Part shown: positions 38,301 to 49,560 of the stretch, piece after piece
How the letters are laid out: each line of letters starts with the position of its first letter
How positions within the stretch are numbered: the first letter of the stretch is position 1
Program-made: the position numbers and the translations under genes
The notes under the pieces: generated by a model
What the model was told of the DNA's origin: nothing
Databases searched by the model: none
What the model saw: only the letters and a program-made list of their open reading frames with translations
Assembly: GCF_000002985.6 (NCBI RefSeq)
Contig: NC_003284.9
Location: 4,402,001 to 4,466,000 of the forward strand
Length of the DNA: 64,000 nt
DNA from: Caenorhabditis elegans
Lineage: Eukaryota; Nematoda; Chromadorea; Rhabditida; Rhabditidae
Direction: 5' to 3'

Positions 38301-38940
38301 TTGAAAAACTTTGATTGGCTTGTAAGGATTCAAGCCTAATAGGGTGTATACTGGGATCTATGCTTGTAGATCAGTAGGATGCGAGACTTTTATCTACAAC
38401 TCGGTATAACTCGGCACTTGTAGGCAACATTCTGGCACTTGTAGGCAACACTTCGGAAGCTATATGTATGTGGTTTTACAAAGTTTGTCAACTTCTTGTC
38501 GACTTTTTTTATCCAATTCACAAAAATTTGTCAAATTATTATTAGAGCAGTTTAAAAAAAATTGCTCCCAAATTTCAAAAAGAAAATTAATTATAATTTT
38601 GTACCAAATATGCGAATTTTAAACATTACGACAATTATTGCAATAACATTGTAAAGATAAATGTAAAGTTGTACAACAGAAGGAAACTTCAATAATGACT
38701 CAGAATAAAATCTGCCGAATTACAAAAATATTCCCGTTTTCACAGTCGACTTATCCCCCAAAATTACTGCAACGATTCCCGTCTAAGCTTGCGAGTTCAG
38801 CGATGCCGTCCCGTTTCGAAAGACGCCAACAGCATCCCGTCACCTCCTCCACTTCGCAACGACTTTGTTTTTCCAACTGTTCAGTCATCACTGGTTTTCT
38901 TCCCTTTTTTTCCATTTTTTCCACCATTTTGTGTGTCTGA

Positions 38941-39726
38941 ATGCCTACTAAACTACCTCAGTCGTTTTCCTGCATACAGGTGATGTTCTGAAGTTTAACT
39001 CTGAAATATTGGTGTTTTGATTTCAGATAATAACACCCAGATCTTCACCAATTCCATCTGATGGGCCCTATCCTGCATTTATTTCCACTTCCGAATTTGA
39101 TCCTGTTCTATATAGGGAAGAATTGATACGAAAGGCTTATTTAACAAAGTTTCCGTTATACACGTAAGGAAAAAGTAATACTGTAATTACTGTAGGGCTT
39201 CCATGCAATGCAGACGTGGTTTCAGGGCCTGACGTCTTCCTCAAACCTGCATATTTTTTTCACATACTTTGGGCTCCGCGCCGCATTATTCAGAAGGCGC
39301 GGCTCCCGGCGGGACAGGCGTTTTAGCGCTTGCATGGAAGCCATACCGTACTGTACATATAAAACTTTCAAGAGAAATTTTCATTATGGTGTTAGGTTTC
39401 AAAATAGTTATAATCAAAATCTCCAGTATTAAATTATCCTAAACATGCTTACACAGCGATCTAATAATCTTCATTTTTTGCCAGTGAACGCCCCGACTAC
39501 CTTATTACAGTTGGGAGAGGTCATAAAACTTGTTCTACCATTAGTGTTGGTAAGAGCTTACGTTTTATTTTTATTTTTGTATTGTATTTTTCCAGAAGTC
39601 AAAGGCCAGGAAGACAAAAGTGGTCGAAGTCGAATGCCAGCAGCATTTGCAGGAATAACATGCACCATTGTTTTTTTATTTATTCTTATGCTATATTTTT
39701 ACATGAGTGGTTTTGTGCAATTTTAA
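38941..39726 (+). CDS. Small tail-anchored membrane protein, family unknown
   Basis: Four exons 38941-38979, 39027-39163, 39485-39549 and 39596-39726 join in frame to 123 aa; all introns have GT/AG ends and the first is 47 nt. The N-terminal about 95 residues are hydrophilic, with many Ser/Pro at the start (TPRSSPIPSD) and no signal peptide. A single hydrophobic segment (about residues 98-121, FAGITCTIVFLFILML) lies at the very C terminus, suggesting a tail-anchored topology with the N terminus in the cytosol. An alternative last splice, GTGCAA at about 39715 to the strong acceptor ending 39760, would replace the last three residues with KILSSIEE and end at 39787. AATAAA at 39829-39834 fits as the polyadenylation signal. 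The gene is convergent with the MLT-10-like gene, with about 0.4 kb between stops. I do not recognise the family. Confidence 0.72.
39188..39353. repeat. Foldback repeat inside intron 2 of the small membrane protein gene
   Basis: The arm GGCTTCCATGCAA near 39197 is inverted at TTGCATGGAAGCC near 39330, with flanking TACTGTAG/CCGTACT continuing the match. The GC-rich centre contains GGCTCCGCGCC and GGCGCGGCTCC. It accounts for most of this intron being longer than its neighbours. Confidence 0.8.
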
Positions 39727-40160
39727 TTGGAATATGATGAATGAAATAATTTATTTTCAGAAAATATTGAGCTCCATTGAAGAATAAGAGCATTTCAGTG
39801 ACAACCCATAAGCAATCAAATTGAAACAAATAAAGCAGCGCGAAAGCAAAAATGAACGAACCGGTTTAGAAAACAAAATAGCAGGAGATGGGGGATGTAA
39901 AGTGTAAAACGTTAAACAAGTGTCATTATTTTGTCAAAAAGTCACAAAATCATTGTTTTGTGGAGTGGAGAAAGCAGTTACATTAGGGTCATGAAATAGA
40001 AAAAATTGTACTGTCCTAGTTGAAGGGGCAATTGTTTTTTGTACCTGATAATTTGAAGCGGTTTGAGAGAGTTTGAAAGCGAAACCGGAAACAGAAAATG
40101 AAAACTGAATAAGAATAAAACAATAATACAAAACGTACAACATTAGGGGTTAGGTTAAAC

Positions 40161-43100
40161 CTATCTTTGTAAAAATGGATTATGCGGAACTTGGGCCTGA
40201 GACCTTATTGAAGTTGGTGCTCCATGATGGAAAATTGAGCGATGAAGCTGATGATGTTCTGAGTGGTTATGAGCTCCGTGCTCAGTTGCACTATGCGCGT
40301 GAGCTTCATGGGAGCCTGATCCGATTTCAATGTTGCTATGTTCCTCTTCATGACTATGAGGGCCACCCAGGATGTGGGGAGATAATACCTAAAATGCTTA
40401 AGGTATGAATTATGAAGTTCGACTTTGTAAAATACCTCTACTAAAAATTTTTCATCACTGGCAACTCTAGGTGATAAAATATTTGGACTCAGAATCATCA
40501 CACCAATTGCTTCGGAGGATAGCACGTGTGGAGCAAGAATTCCTGGACTGAGCACATCGATGACCAACGCCTCGGGAGAGAGAACTCTTGGCTCAAGGAA
40601 TCTAGGAGTCAGTACTTCAGCAATCAAAGCTTCTGGCGAGAGAACCCATGCTGTCAATGCTCTTGGAGAGAGAACTTCCGCACGGAAAGCTGTCGGGGAA
40701 AGTATTCGTGCAATTAACGCAGATGGTGACAAAACTGTTGCAATAAATGCTCGAGGAGAGAGAACGTCAAGCTGTAAAGATAATGTTGGGAAGACTAGAA
40801 AAAGTCAAGAAAATAAAGTACCTTCAAAGCTTCCGGGCGTAAAATCTCCGATACAAAGGCATGAGGTGACAGTACCATAGCTTCCATTGACACTCCGAAG
40901 TTGATGAGGTTGGCAAAGGCATGGGGCTGAAAATAAGTACATACCTGTGTTTTACAATTCATACTTAATTTAATACATTCGTGAATTTGTATATGGAATT
41001 CCATGGAATTTCATAAACTTGTTCCTGATATTAAATTCAAAAAAAAAGTGGAATTTAAAAGTTGTAGCGGCTAAATTCGCAGTGAGACCCTTGCCGGAAA
41101 CTAGCGTGTGCCTTAAAAAACAATCAATTTTTACGAAGCCATGATACCAACACTAAGCGTATTTGCACAAAAAATATTCCATTCGAAAGTAATTCGTACC
41201 TTTAATACTAAATATTCCACATCACCAATGTGTTCTCCCTCTGGATAATTTGGAATGACTGGATGTGCATCACCATCACCACCACCGCCTGCTCGTTTGA
41301 CACGTTTCTGAGGTTTGTTCCAGAACGGCCACTGCGGCCGTCCTTCCGTTGCCAGTTTTCGAATTGCATCTTCTATCCTAGTATCTCTTTCTTCTCTGGT
41401 CATATTGGCGATGGGCAAGTAGCTTGTTGGGTTATCTTCAAGTTATAGTAGACTAGTTTAATAGACTTTGAGGGAAAAATGTGTATAACTAACCAGCATA
41501 GACAAGCTTGACTTGCTCCTCATTCAAATGAGCGAATCCATATTTTTTATACTCAGAAGCTTGGTCGGAGGAAAATAGTTGCCTGGCTCTGAAGTACAAA
41601 TAGTGAGCCAAACTAAAAATATGAACTTACTTGAGCCAATTTATATCGTTTTTGCTCAATTGTTGAACCATGGGATATTGAACCTCTTCCATAAACTGCA
41701 TTTCTGGTTCTATTCTGGCGATTAAATTGTCCATGGCAGTTCCAGCTCCGCTTAGATCAAGAATGGCGTCTAACATTAATTGTTGATATCGCTGATTGGA
41801 TGAAACTATCTGAATTGTTAAAGTTTGAATGTAACTGGTTTAATTTAAAAAAAGCTAACCTCGAATAAATCTGGCAATGAAAAGAATCCATCCTTCTGGA
41901 ATGACAACAGTGTCGGAGAGAGGAAACGATTTTTTGGTTTTCCTTCAGGCATAATTGATAATATTCTAGGCGATAGAAAGGAGAACTTCTTTTGAGCTAT
42001 TTCAGATGCCTGAATTAAAATTTATTTTGAAGGAAAACACTCGATTTTTGGATTTTACCGAAAATTGGTTTATGATATCCACTATTTTTTGGAACGCGTC
42101 GTTTTCGTTATCGATTTTTGGAGCCTCACTATTGATTTTCAGCTTCATTTGATCAAATACTCTGAAAAATACATTTACTTAACATTCAGTTGGTCTCGCC
42201 ACTTTAACTTTTTCGTATCCCCAGATTGTTGTCTACGCCCAAGAAAGTGGTGCACATGTAGTCCCATGTGGTCTAGTGGTTAGGATTCGTGGTTTTCACC
42301 CACGCGGCCCGGGTTCGATTCCCGGCATGGGAAGTTTCTTTTTGTTTATTTTTGTTTCAATGTTTTTGATGTTAATATTGCCATTAAAGACAGTTAAACA
42401 ATTTTTTCTAGGATCCCTGTCCGACAGATGCCAGAAAACTAGTTTAGCTGTGTGTGTGTGTCATTTTTTCTAATGGCTACTGCTCTATTTAAAAGTTCAC
42501 GCCTGTCAATCTCGATTTCACAACAATGACAACAATGATCGGTTTCCAGTTAGCTCTAGTTTGTCCTCAGACATTAATGACCGCTAATCCGAAATGACCA
42601 CAGTTGAAATGTGGCAGGCCATGCAATTGACGCTTATGCTTGAGTTTGAGGGGGGATATATTCAGAGAAACCGGTTGATGGATGTGATCTCTGCCCTTAT
42701 ATTGTTTCAAAAACGTACTTTTTGTTTTCGTCATTCATCAGCTTAAAATAACCATTGCATTTTTCGACACGACGATAATGGTTTCGAATACGGCGAATAT
42801 TATCCAAGTGATCATGTTGCCCAGTGGAACCACCTGAAAGATAATATTAAATATATTGGTTTTAGAGATTTTTTGTTTGAAAATTCTATATTTTTAGTAT
42901 GAAAATTAAAAATATTGTAATGGTAAAATCACATGGTACGTGCCCAATCAGATAGATAGGTCTCTAATCGGTCGCAGTGTAATTTAACAAACCAAGAACG
43001 ATTCTCCAACAGCGCCTCATTGGCTCAGTGGCAGAGCGTCTGTCTAGTAAACAGAAGGTCGCTGGTTCGATTCCAGCATGAGGCACCGAAATTTCTTTTT

Positions 43101-46100
43101 TTCCTTTGCTGCAGCAAAGTTATTTTAACTCACCAACTATTCTTTGGAAATACTTTGAAGCCAGCTTTGGTATGTCAACTACTGGTCCCGATGTGTTTTT
43201 AGAGTCATCTTCTTGGACTGGCTCTGAATTATAAATCACAATAAAGAATTTTAGAACGATATAGATGAAATACCTGATGCACTTCTTTTTGATCTTGGCA
43301 TAGACATATGCCTTGGCAACCCAAACATATTTCGCTCCACAGGGTCTTCAATGATTTTTTTCAAAGCGTTTTCAGACTTTTTCAAATTCCTCTGCTCTTC
43401 CAGAAACAAATCATATGCTTCCATGATATCGTCAGCTCTTTTGAATCTTCTCGATTGTTTTTGCTGTCTTATTGGGTTTTGAACCCATAAATGGTGAACA
43501 CTGCTGTAGTATAGATTGGAAGAAGTTGCTTTCTGACTACTTGGCGGTATTTCGTAGTTTTTCTCCACGTATTTTCGAGATGGAGAAACGTAAAGTTGCT
43601 TGATGAGGGGACGTGGAATATTGTGAAATGATAATCGCGGTGGTGATCTAGTTGTTGTGAACAGTTTTGCATTTTCTTTTGCATCTAGAACTTTTACGGA
43701 ACATTTCGCTACAGCCACAACTGTTGCAGAGTCTCCAACACATTCTTCGAAGACAATCCGCTCGATTTGAGGTAGGTTCTCCAAATTTGCACGTGTATGT
43801 GCCTGAAAATAGGTAATTAGGTATAAGCCATGGTTGTTAATTTTTCGGTTTACCAATAAAAACTACAGTGCTCCACATAATGATACGGCCACCCCCAAAT
43901 TTTGGTATAACTCAAAACTGGGTTGAGATAGCAAAACATAGTTTCTTGTGGAAATGTTCGCTGTACTAACTTACTTTCAGATAAGTATTGGAAATATACC
44001 TGAACCGTTCAGAAAAAAGATAAACCATTTTTTCATGAAAAACCATATTAAAAAATCCACAAAATGATACGGCCACCCTTGGTTTTCGTTTTCTTTTTTC
44101 GTTTTCTTTGCAAATTTTTTTGCTAAATGTTAAGTTTCATATTCGTTTGTGTTTTTACAGCTATGGGTCGTGGAATAACTTCAACTGACTACGAAAAAGG
44201 ACAAATTGTGCCAAATTATCTCAAGGCTTCTCGAATCGTCAGATTTTTCGTGATTTGAAACTTTCGAGAGATATGATCACTCGATATGCTTCCAATCCTG
44301 CCGCTTATTGCACAAAAAAGTCTTCTGGTCGCACAACTTTTCTTTCTGTCAGACCCAAGCGAAAAATCGTTCGTCGAGCATCCAATTGAACAGTGACTTG
44401 CTCGAAAAGTAGGAGCGAGATGAACCTGGCAGTGTCTGTTGAGGCCATACGACATGTTCTTTTGAAGTCTCAGTTTAACAAAAGACGAAAATTAAGAAAG
44501 GCTCCATTCATTACCAAAAAAACCGCCAAAACCGTATTTAGTTTGCTAAAATCAGTCAGGGACCTAACTGAAGACAAGTGAGGATTACGGTATAGTCATT
44601 CAAGCCCAGTTTTTGGTTTCAGTTCATCTTTTCTTTTCTCAAAGCGTGCCACTAATCACGGTAGTAATCTGGTTCATCACAGTTAAACTTTTTCTCGTCA
44701 CTGAAGATGAACTGAAACCAAAAACTGGGCTTGAATGATTATACCGTAATCCTCACTTGTCTTCAGTTAGTTCCCTGACTGATTTTAGCAAACTAAATAC
44801 GGTTTTGGCGGTTTTTTTGGTAATGAATGGAGCCTTTCTTAATTTTCGTCTTTTGTTAAACTGAGACTTCAAAAGAACATGTCGTATGGCCTCAACAGAC
44901 ACTGCCAGGTTCATCTCGCTCCTACTTTTCGAGCAAGTCACTGTTCAATTGGATGCTCGACGAACGATTTTTCGCTTGGGTCTGACAGAAAGAAAAGGTG
45001 TGCGACCAGAAGACTTTTTTGTGCAATAAGCGGCAGGATTGGAAGCATATCGAGTGATCATATCTCTCGAAAGTTTCAAATCACGAAAAATCTGACGATT
45101 CGAGAAGCCTTGAGATAATTTGGCACAATTTGTCCTTTTTCGTAGTCAGTTGAAGTTATTCCACGACCCATAGCTGTAAAAACACAAACGAATATGAAAC
45201 TTAACATTTAGCAAAAAAATTTGCAAAGAAAACGAAAAAAGAAAACGAAAACCAAGGGTGGCCGTATCATTTTGTGGATTTTTTAATATGGTTTTTCATG
45301 AAAAAATGGTTTATCTTTTTTCTGAACGGTTCAGGTATATTTCCAATACTTATCTGAAAGTAAGTTAGTACAGCGAACATTTCCACAAGAAACTATGTTT
45401 TGCTATCTCAACCCAGTTTTGAGTTATACCAAAATTTGGGGGTGGCCGTATCATTATGTGGAGCACTGTAGTTTGTAAAATTCTGGGAAAATTATAAAAT
45501 GGCGTTTTTTTAATTTATAATTTATGAATGCATAATTTAACCATGCTTTCTTCAATCGCCGTCGTCAGTGTGAAAGAATGCTCTACATTCATCTCTATAT
45601 TTTATCTTAAAAAAACAACAACCGATTAAACAATTATTTTCCCAAATCTACTCGAAATATTATTTTATTAATATGATCTCGCGCGAAAAATTAAATTTAA
45701 AAAAAAAGTTTCCGTTAACTCTGCTCACTCACTTTGATCAGTGCCATTGTGGTTGCGTATTGCCAATAATGTTGTAGCTTCTTTTTGTCGATCTCGAAAA
45801 CTTTTGTGTCGGTCTCTATTTTTTGTCCATCTACTCGTCCATCGAACACTTTCCCCCTCACTTGGACTGAAATTATAAATTTTGCCAATATCGTAACCCA
45901 TTTGCTTTCCTTTTTTCGTAGTGTTCAAAAAGTACCTTAAAAATATTTGTTCAAATATTTTTGGAAAATTTGAAAATCTTTGGGAAATTTTTGATTGAAT
46001 AATGGCAAAAAACACTACTTTATACCGTTTTTTTAATTGAAAATTTACCATCTCAAAAAGTGCCTAACTAATAGAGCAAGTACAACATTTTAAGGTGCCA

Positions 46101-46151
46101 ACAAAACATACCCGTGCCTACTAGAAGAACAAGTAGCAGCACAAAGTCCAT
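40161..46151 (-). CDS. Secreted MLT-10-like (moulting-related) repeat protein
   Basis: Thirteen exons on the minus strand close in frame to 779 aa: 46151-46112, 45866-45733, 43802-43274, 43223-43134, 42833-42719, 42161-42059, 42009-41860, 41809-41631, 41588-41494, 41435-41200, 40926-40822, 40771-40436 and 40388-40161. Residues 1 to about 18 form a classical signal peptide (MDFVLLLVLLVGTVQ). Residues 338-387 carry SFLSPRILS and NRFLSPTLL. Residues 570-712 are a run of about ten 10-12-residue repeats of the form VLSPxALxAx, ending LSPHILGG, followed by a His-rich tail. This arrangement is that of the nematode MLT-10 family, linked to cuticle synthesis and moulting. Three RxKR convertase-type sites lie at 177-180, 228-231 and 523-526. 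One acceptor (41436-41438) is AAG rather than CAG. Tc6 and two tRNA genes sit in introns. The family name is from memory. Confidence 0.85.
42262..42333 (+). tRNA. tRNA-Glu (anticodon TTC)
   Basis: A 72-nt cloverleaf. The acceptor TCCCATG pairs with CATGGGA plus discriminator A. Anticodon stem CGTGG/CCACG encloses loop TTTTCAC, anticodon TTC, reading GAA. A box TGGTCTAGTGG and B box GGTTCGATTCC are intact. It lies in an intron of the minus-strand MLT-10-like gene, transcribed in the opposite direction. A T-rich stretch begins right after the 3' end. Confidence 0.97.
43014..43085 (+). tRNA. tRNA-Thr (anticodon AGT)
   Basis: A 72-nt cloverleaf. The acceptor GCCTCAT pairs with ATGAGGC plus discriminator A. 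Anticodon stem TCTGT/ACAGA encloses loop CTAGTAA, anticodon AGT (inosine-modified in the mature tRNA), reading ACU/ACC. B box GGTTCGATTCC is intact. It is also inside an intron of, and antisense to, the MLT-10-like gene. TTTCTTTTTTT at about 43091 serves as terminator. Confidence 0.97.
44163..44581 (+). pseudogene. Transposase N-terminal remnant, left arm of Tc6
   Basis: Begins MGRGITSTDYEKGQI, resembling the start of Tc1/Tc3 transposases, then breaks by frameshift. It resumes at 44393-44581 as a basic segment of helix-turn-helix character, followed by a stop. The DDE catalytic domain is absent. Confidence 0.75.
44753..45171 (-). pseudogene. Transposase N-terminal remnant, right arm of Tc6
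   Basis: Mirror copy of the left-arm remnant, with the same start, break and stop. The 62-codon terminal piece differs from its partner by a single residue (Asp to Glu near the end). Confidence 0.75.
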
Positions 46152-48097
46152 ACATCCACGTATAAAGTTCGGCGTAATTGTTCTGAAGGATCCGAAATCT
46201 TTTTTCGACTTTCAGAAATTGCGAGTTACAAATATTCGAATGAGGAACAATTCTGGCAGCGTGCCAATACGATGAAGAATAATATGGAATAATAGTTATG
46301 AGTACAATATGAATTGTAATTGATATGAGGAGACGGAAAACGGTGGGGGTTGAACGCAATGGATGCTGCTGCTGCTTTTTCGCAAAAACTTTTACCTGCC
46401 CACAGACATTTACGCCCCGGAAAACCAGTAGTCTCACGGCGCCTTACCTAACGGTGCGAGAGAGGAGACCGGGCAAAATAATAATGCTAATCGGAAATGG
46501 TGAACTGGACATTGTAGATATTGGCCAGAGGATACCCCACTGACGGTCAGTTGATTTTAATGCGGATTTGAGCATTTGATGTGACACGTCAGTGGACACA
46601 ATTTTTCCATCAACTCTAGCTGCCTTGATGTGACAGTGGGAAAACAAGCGGAAAAGTTCAAGATTGCGAACTCGTTCTGTATAAATATACTTTCAAAAAA
46701 AGGGGGCGTAAATTTTGCGTTCGCGAAAGCACCAAAACCACGCACAGAAAAAAAAAACGAAGTGGATTAATAGTGCAAAACGGAACACGACGACGACAGG
46801 AAACCAAAATGCTTTAATCGGTTTAAATGGACATGGGCCAAGTGAGTTGAATATCCTTTCTCACCTCCGCAATGTTGTCCACAATAAAGGGGGTTATGAA
46901 ATTGAGGAAGGATCAAGGTGAAAGTTTTCTGGATAATAATAGAAAGTGTTATGCAAGATAAGAGTGAAAATATGAGGAAGTCGAAAGTGTTTGGATTTGC
47001 TCCAATTGTTATGGTTTCGATGAACTCGTGAAACATAAAAGTTCAAATCTTTTTGTGAACTCTGATGGGCTGGAATATGGTTTGGAAATAATGTCTCGCT
47101 TGTGTTCTTAACATTGGAAGTTTGGAGTAAATAGTTTTGAGAGCAAATCAATGAGTCAGCTTCAATAGTAAAAAAAATGCTTTGTAAAAATTTCAGATTG
47201 AAAATTGGCAGAAGCTTTGACTAATTTTTCCAATAGAGTAATTATGCAATTTTATTAATATTACATCTGTATATGATGTCAGTTTTTCATTTATTTGAAA
47301 CCCACGACGTTTAGGCACAATGTCAGCAATAATGTTCTAACTAGTAAATGTTCTAAGTTCCAAGTAAATGTATCATAAAAACCAAGATGATTGGACACTT
47401 CATAAAACTTGCTAGACTTTTTTAAAACCAGGTTACAATTAAAATGGGTTAACCATGTTGATTTTGAATGTGTCATATAGGATTGGATAAACATTTTAAC
47501 AACACTTTAAACCAGATGTTTTCAAATGTCACAGTCCGTAAAGATATTGTGTAAATATAAAATCGGTTGACCTAATTCCATAAATATTCTGAAAGTTGTG
47601 GACTACATTGCAAATGATTAAATCTGCAGAACTTTTTGAAATCACTCAACGTGCATATTTCCGAATCAAAATTTCTTTCTGAACTATGGCTCAGTTACCT
47701 AATTAGAATGTTTGAACCTATACGGAAACAGATTATAATATTGAAAATCTTTACGTACGCATATTTTTAGATGAATAAAGTAATGTTTTTTGCATTTCAA
47801 AAACTTTGTCCAGTCAAACAGTTTTGTTTTCACGCTTCCTCACTTTTCTATGCATAGTAACGAGATCAAATACTCAAAAAATGGAATCAGGCATCAACAA
47901 CTTTTGAAGATTGAGTTTTTTTTCCAATTTTATTTGGATTTTCTTCCATTAACCAGTTTCGCATCGTTGTTTCTATTTCCTGTGCCGGAGATCACTGCGG
48001 AACCACAAAAGTTTTCCGCTTTTTAAAAAGTTCACGAGAGAGTGTGTGTGCCGCGTAGACACAGAAACTACATTTCCTTTGCCCTTAAAGTAAGGTA

Positions 48098-48237
48098 ATG
48101 GTAAAGGTTGTACGTTTGGCTTAAGGGTGAGCCGACAAAGCCTCCTGTGGACAATAGATTTGTAAGAGTTACTGGTGGCGTTTAAATCTCGTCTAGTCTG
48201 AATACAAGCCGTTCCGGTACTAGCGATATGGCCGGAG
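48098..48237. repeat. Dispersed repeat, copy 2
   Basis: Diverged relative of 16421-16560 in the same orientation, sharing GTAAAGGTTGT, AAGCCTCC, GGACA and ACTAGCGATAT blocks in order. Confidence 0.65.
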
Positions 48238-48312
48238 AATGATTACAAAACATGACCTGGTATAGAAAGGAAGATGTAGAAAATGACTTATCGTATTTCC
48301 TCTATTAGTAAG

Positions 48313-48678
48313 GCATGCAAAACTAATTTTCGGACACCTAATTTGATGCAAAACTAATGGTGGTGCAAAACTAATAGAGGGTGCAAAACTAATTTTCGAA
48401 CAGGTTTTTCTCATGTTTTCCATTAAGTTATGGCATAATATCATCAATTTCAATAACAACTTATGAACCAAAATGGACGAATTTTACGACTGATACGCAA
48501 AAATTGTCCGAGTTGTACTCATATTTTGACTATTTTGTCTTGTTATACCAAATCTGTAAAAGTTTTCCTAATTTTTAGAACGATTTTACAATGCAAATTT
48601 TTAATTCCTAAAAAAAGGGGAGCAAAACTATTAGAGGGGCAAAACTAATAGAGGGTGCAAAACTAATGTTCGATTAGT
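48313..48678. repeat. Two clusters of a GCAAAACTAAT repeat flanking a 200-bp core
   Basis: The motif GCAAAACTAAT (with one ACTATTAG variant) occurs four times in 48315-48393 and three times in 48622-48667, all in the same direction. TAGAGGGTGCAAAACTAAT is shared by both clusters, followed by TTCGA-like sequence in each. The arrangement resembles long terminal direct repeats around an AT-rich core without coding capacity. Confidence 0.75.
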
Positions 48679-48939
48679 GAAAATTCACGCTTTCAGATAA
48701 TATAGACCCGGAAAAATCCAGGAAATGAGCCACTCTTCTCTTCGTCCTCTTCGTCCTGAAACTTTGCAAATTACGTAAGGAGCTTCAAAGTTTATTTCCT
48801 CATTTTGTCCCGTAGTCTTGGATTCCTTTGTTCAAAATGGGAGTCCTTTCAATGCTTTTTTTTTGAAATCCTTAATGTCTTGCAATCGTTCTTCCAGTGG
48901 TATAACCAGCAGCTTCACGCAAGAGTTGCAACTCCGCAT

Positions 48940-49560
48940 TCAGTGGTTTAAATATAATAGATATTTATGAATTGATAGTGGTTTTGTCGGACAATACGAC
49001 TTCTGATGAGTGGAACATTGCGAGCTTGGTGAACATAAATTAATAGGCAGTCCGAGTTTAAGAAATACACTCCGAATTGGTTGCAACCAGTATTTGGAGG
49101 AAATCACGGTTTGCCGTACTATCGTCAAAAACGCCGTTAGTCTCGTACTTCTTATAATAAGATTTTGAAATAGAGATTCGAAATCCCGTTGATTGGTAAA
49201 TCGAATTATCTCCACTGTCAGATGGTCCACGTTGATCTGCGGCATTATATCAACTGCATTGTGAAGGCCTTCATTTGTGGAAATACTGATATGAATCGAG
49301 CTTCGGCCGCACAGTTTTTTGAAGTACTGGATGAAGGATGCCGGTCCTGTGATCTCTAATTCTTTTTTTATTAAAAAATCAATTTGTTCTTTCCGTTATA
49401 ATTTGAATTTCTTTAGATTCGAGATCATAGTATGCCCACGCGAATTTTTCATCTTCTCCACTCTAAGGAACTACGGTTATTCCGTCCCCAAATTGAACTT
49501 CTACTTCAACCGGAGGATCTTCCGAAAAGAATATTGATTTTCCTTGATATGGCAAAGTGA
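48940..49560 (-). pseudogene. Degenerate F-box-associated-domain-like coding relic
   Basis: The minus strand reads as protein-like sequence interrupted by stops and at least one frameshift. A piece from about 49560 (SEDPPVEVEVQFGDG) precedes one near 49430 (EKFAWAYYDLESKEIQI) and one from about 49360 to 48990 (KELEITGPASF; INVDHLTVEIIRFT). The alternating beta/leucine pattern recalls the F-box-associated domains of the large C. elegans F-box families. No intact F-box is visible. The assignment is tentative; another decayed gene is possible. Confidence 0.35.

Larger units (their letters stand above)
32503..38940. other. 6.4-kb gene-poor region upstream of the esterase
   Basis: No gene with supportable exons. 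The first kilobase carries the esterase promoter. Patches at 33380-33560 and 35880-36010 are GC-richer and could be regulatory or old repeats. The 19-base G tract at 35305 is listed separately. Imperfect short direct repeats (CACTTGTAGGCAACA) occur at 38413-38452. Confidence 0.45.
43866..45468. mobile_element. Tc6: Tc6 palindromic (foldback) transposon, 1,603 bp
   Basis: The element runs from CAGTGCTCCACATAATGATA to its exact complement and is flanked by TA on both sides (43864-43865, 45469-45470). The arms 43866-44630 and 44704-45468 are 765-bp near-perfect inverted repeats around a 73-bp loop; I see only about three mismatches. Length and arm size match the published C. elegans Tc6 as I remember it. 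The CAGTG end and TA duplication place it with Tc1/Tc3 relatives. Each arm carries the same remnant of a Tc1-like DNA-binding domain and neither encodes a catalytic domain, so it depends on transposase in trans. It lies in intron 2 of the MLT-10-like gene and expands it from about 0.33 to 1.93 kb. Confidence 0.96.

Noticed and set aside
46090-46437. 115-codon minus-strand frame over the first MLT-10-like exon
   Set aside because: It is the wrong frame. Starting at 46151 in another frame gives a classical signal peptide that joins in phase to exon 2.
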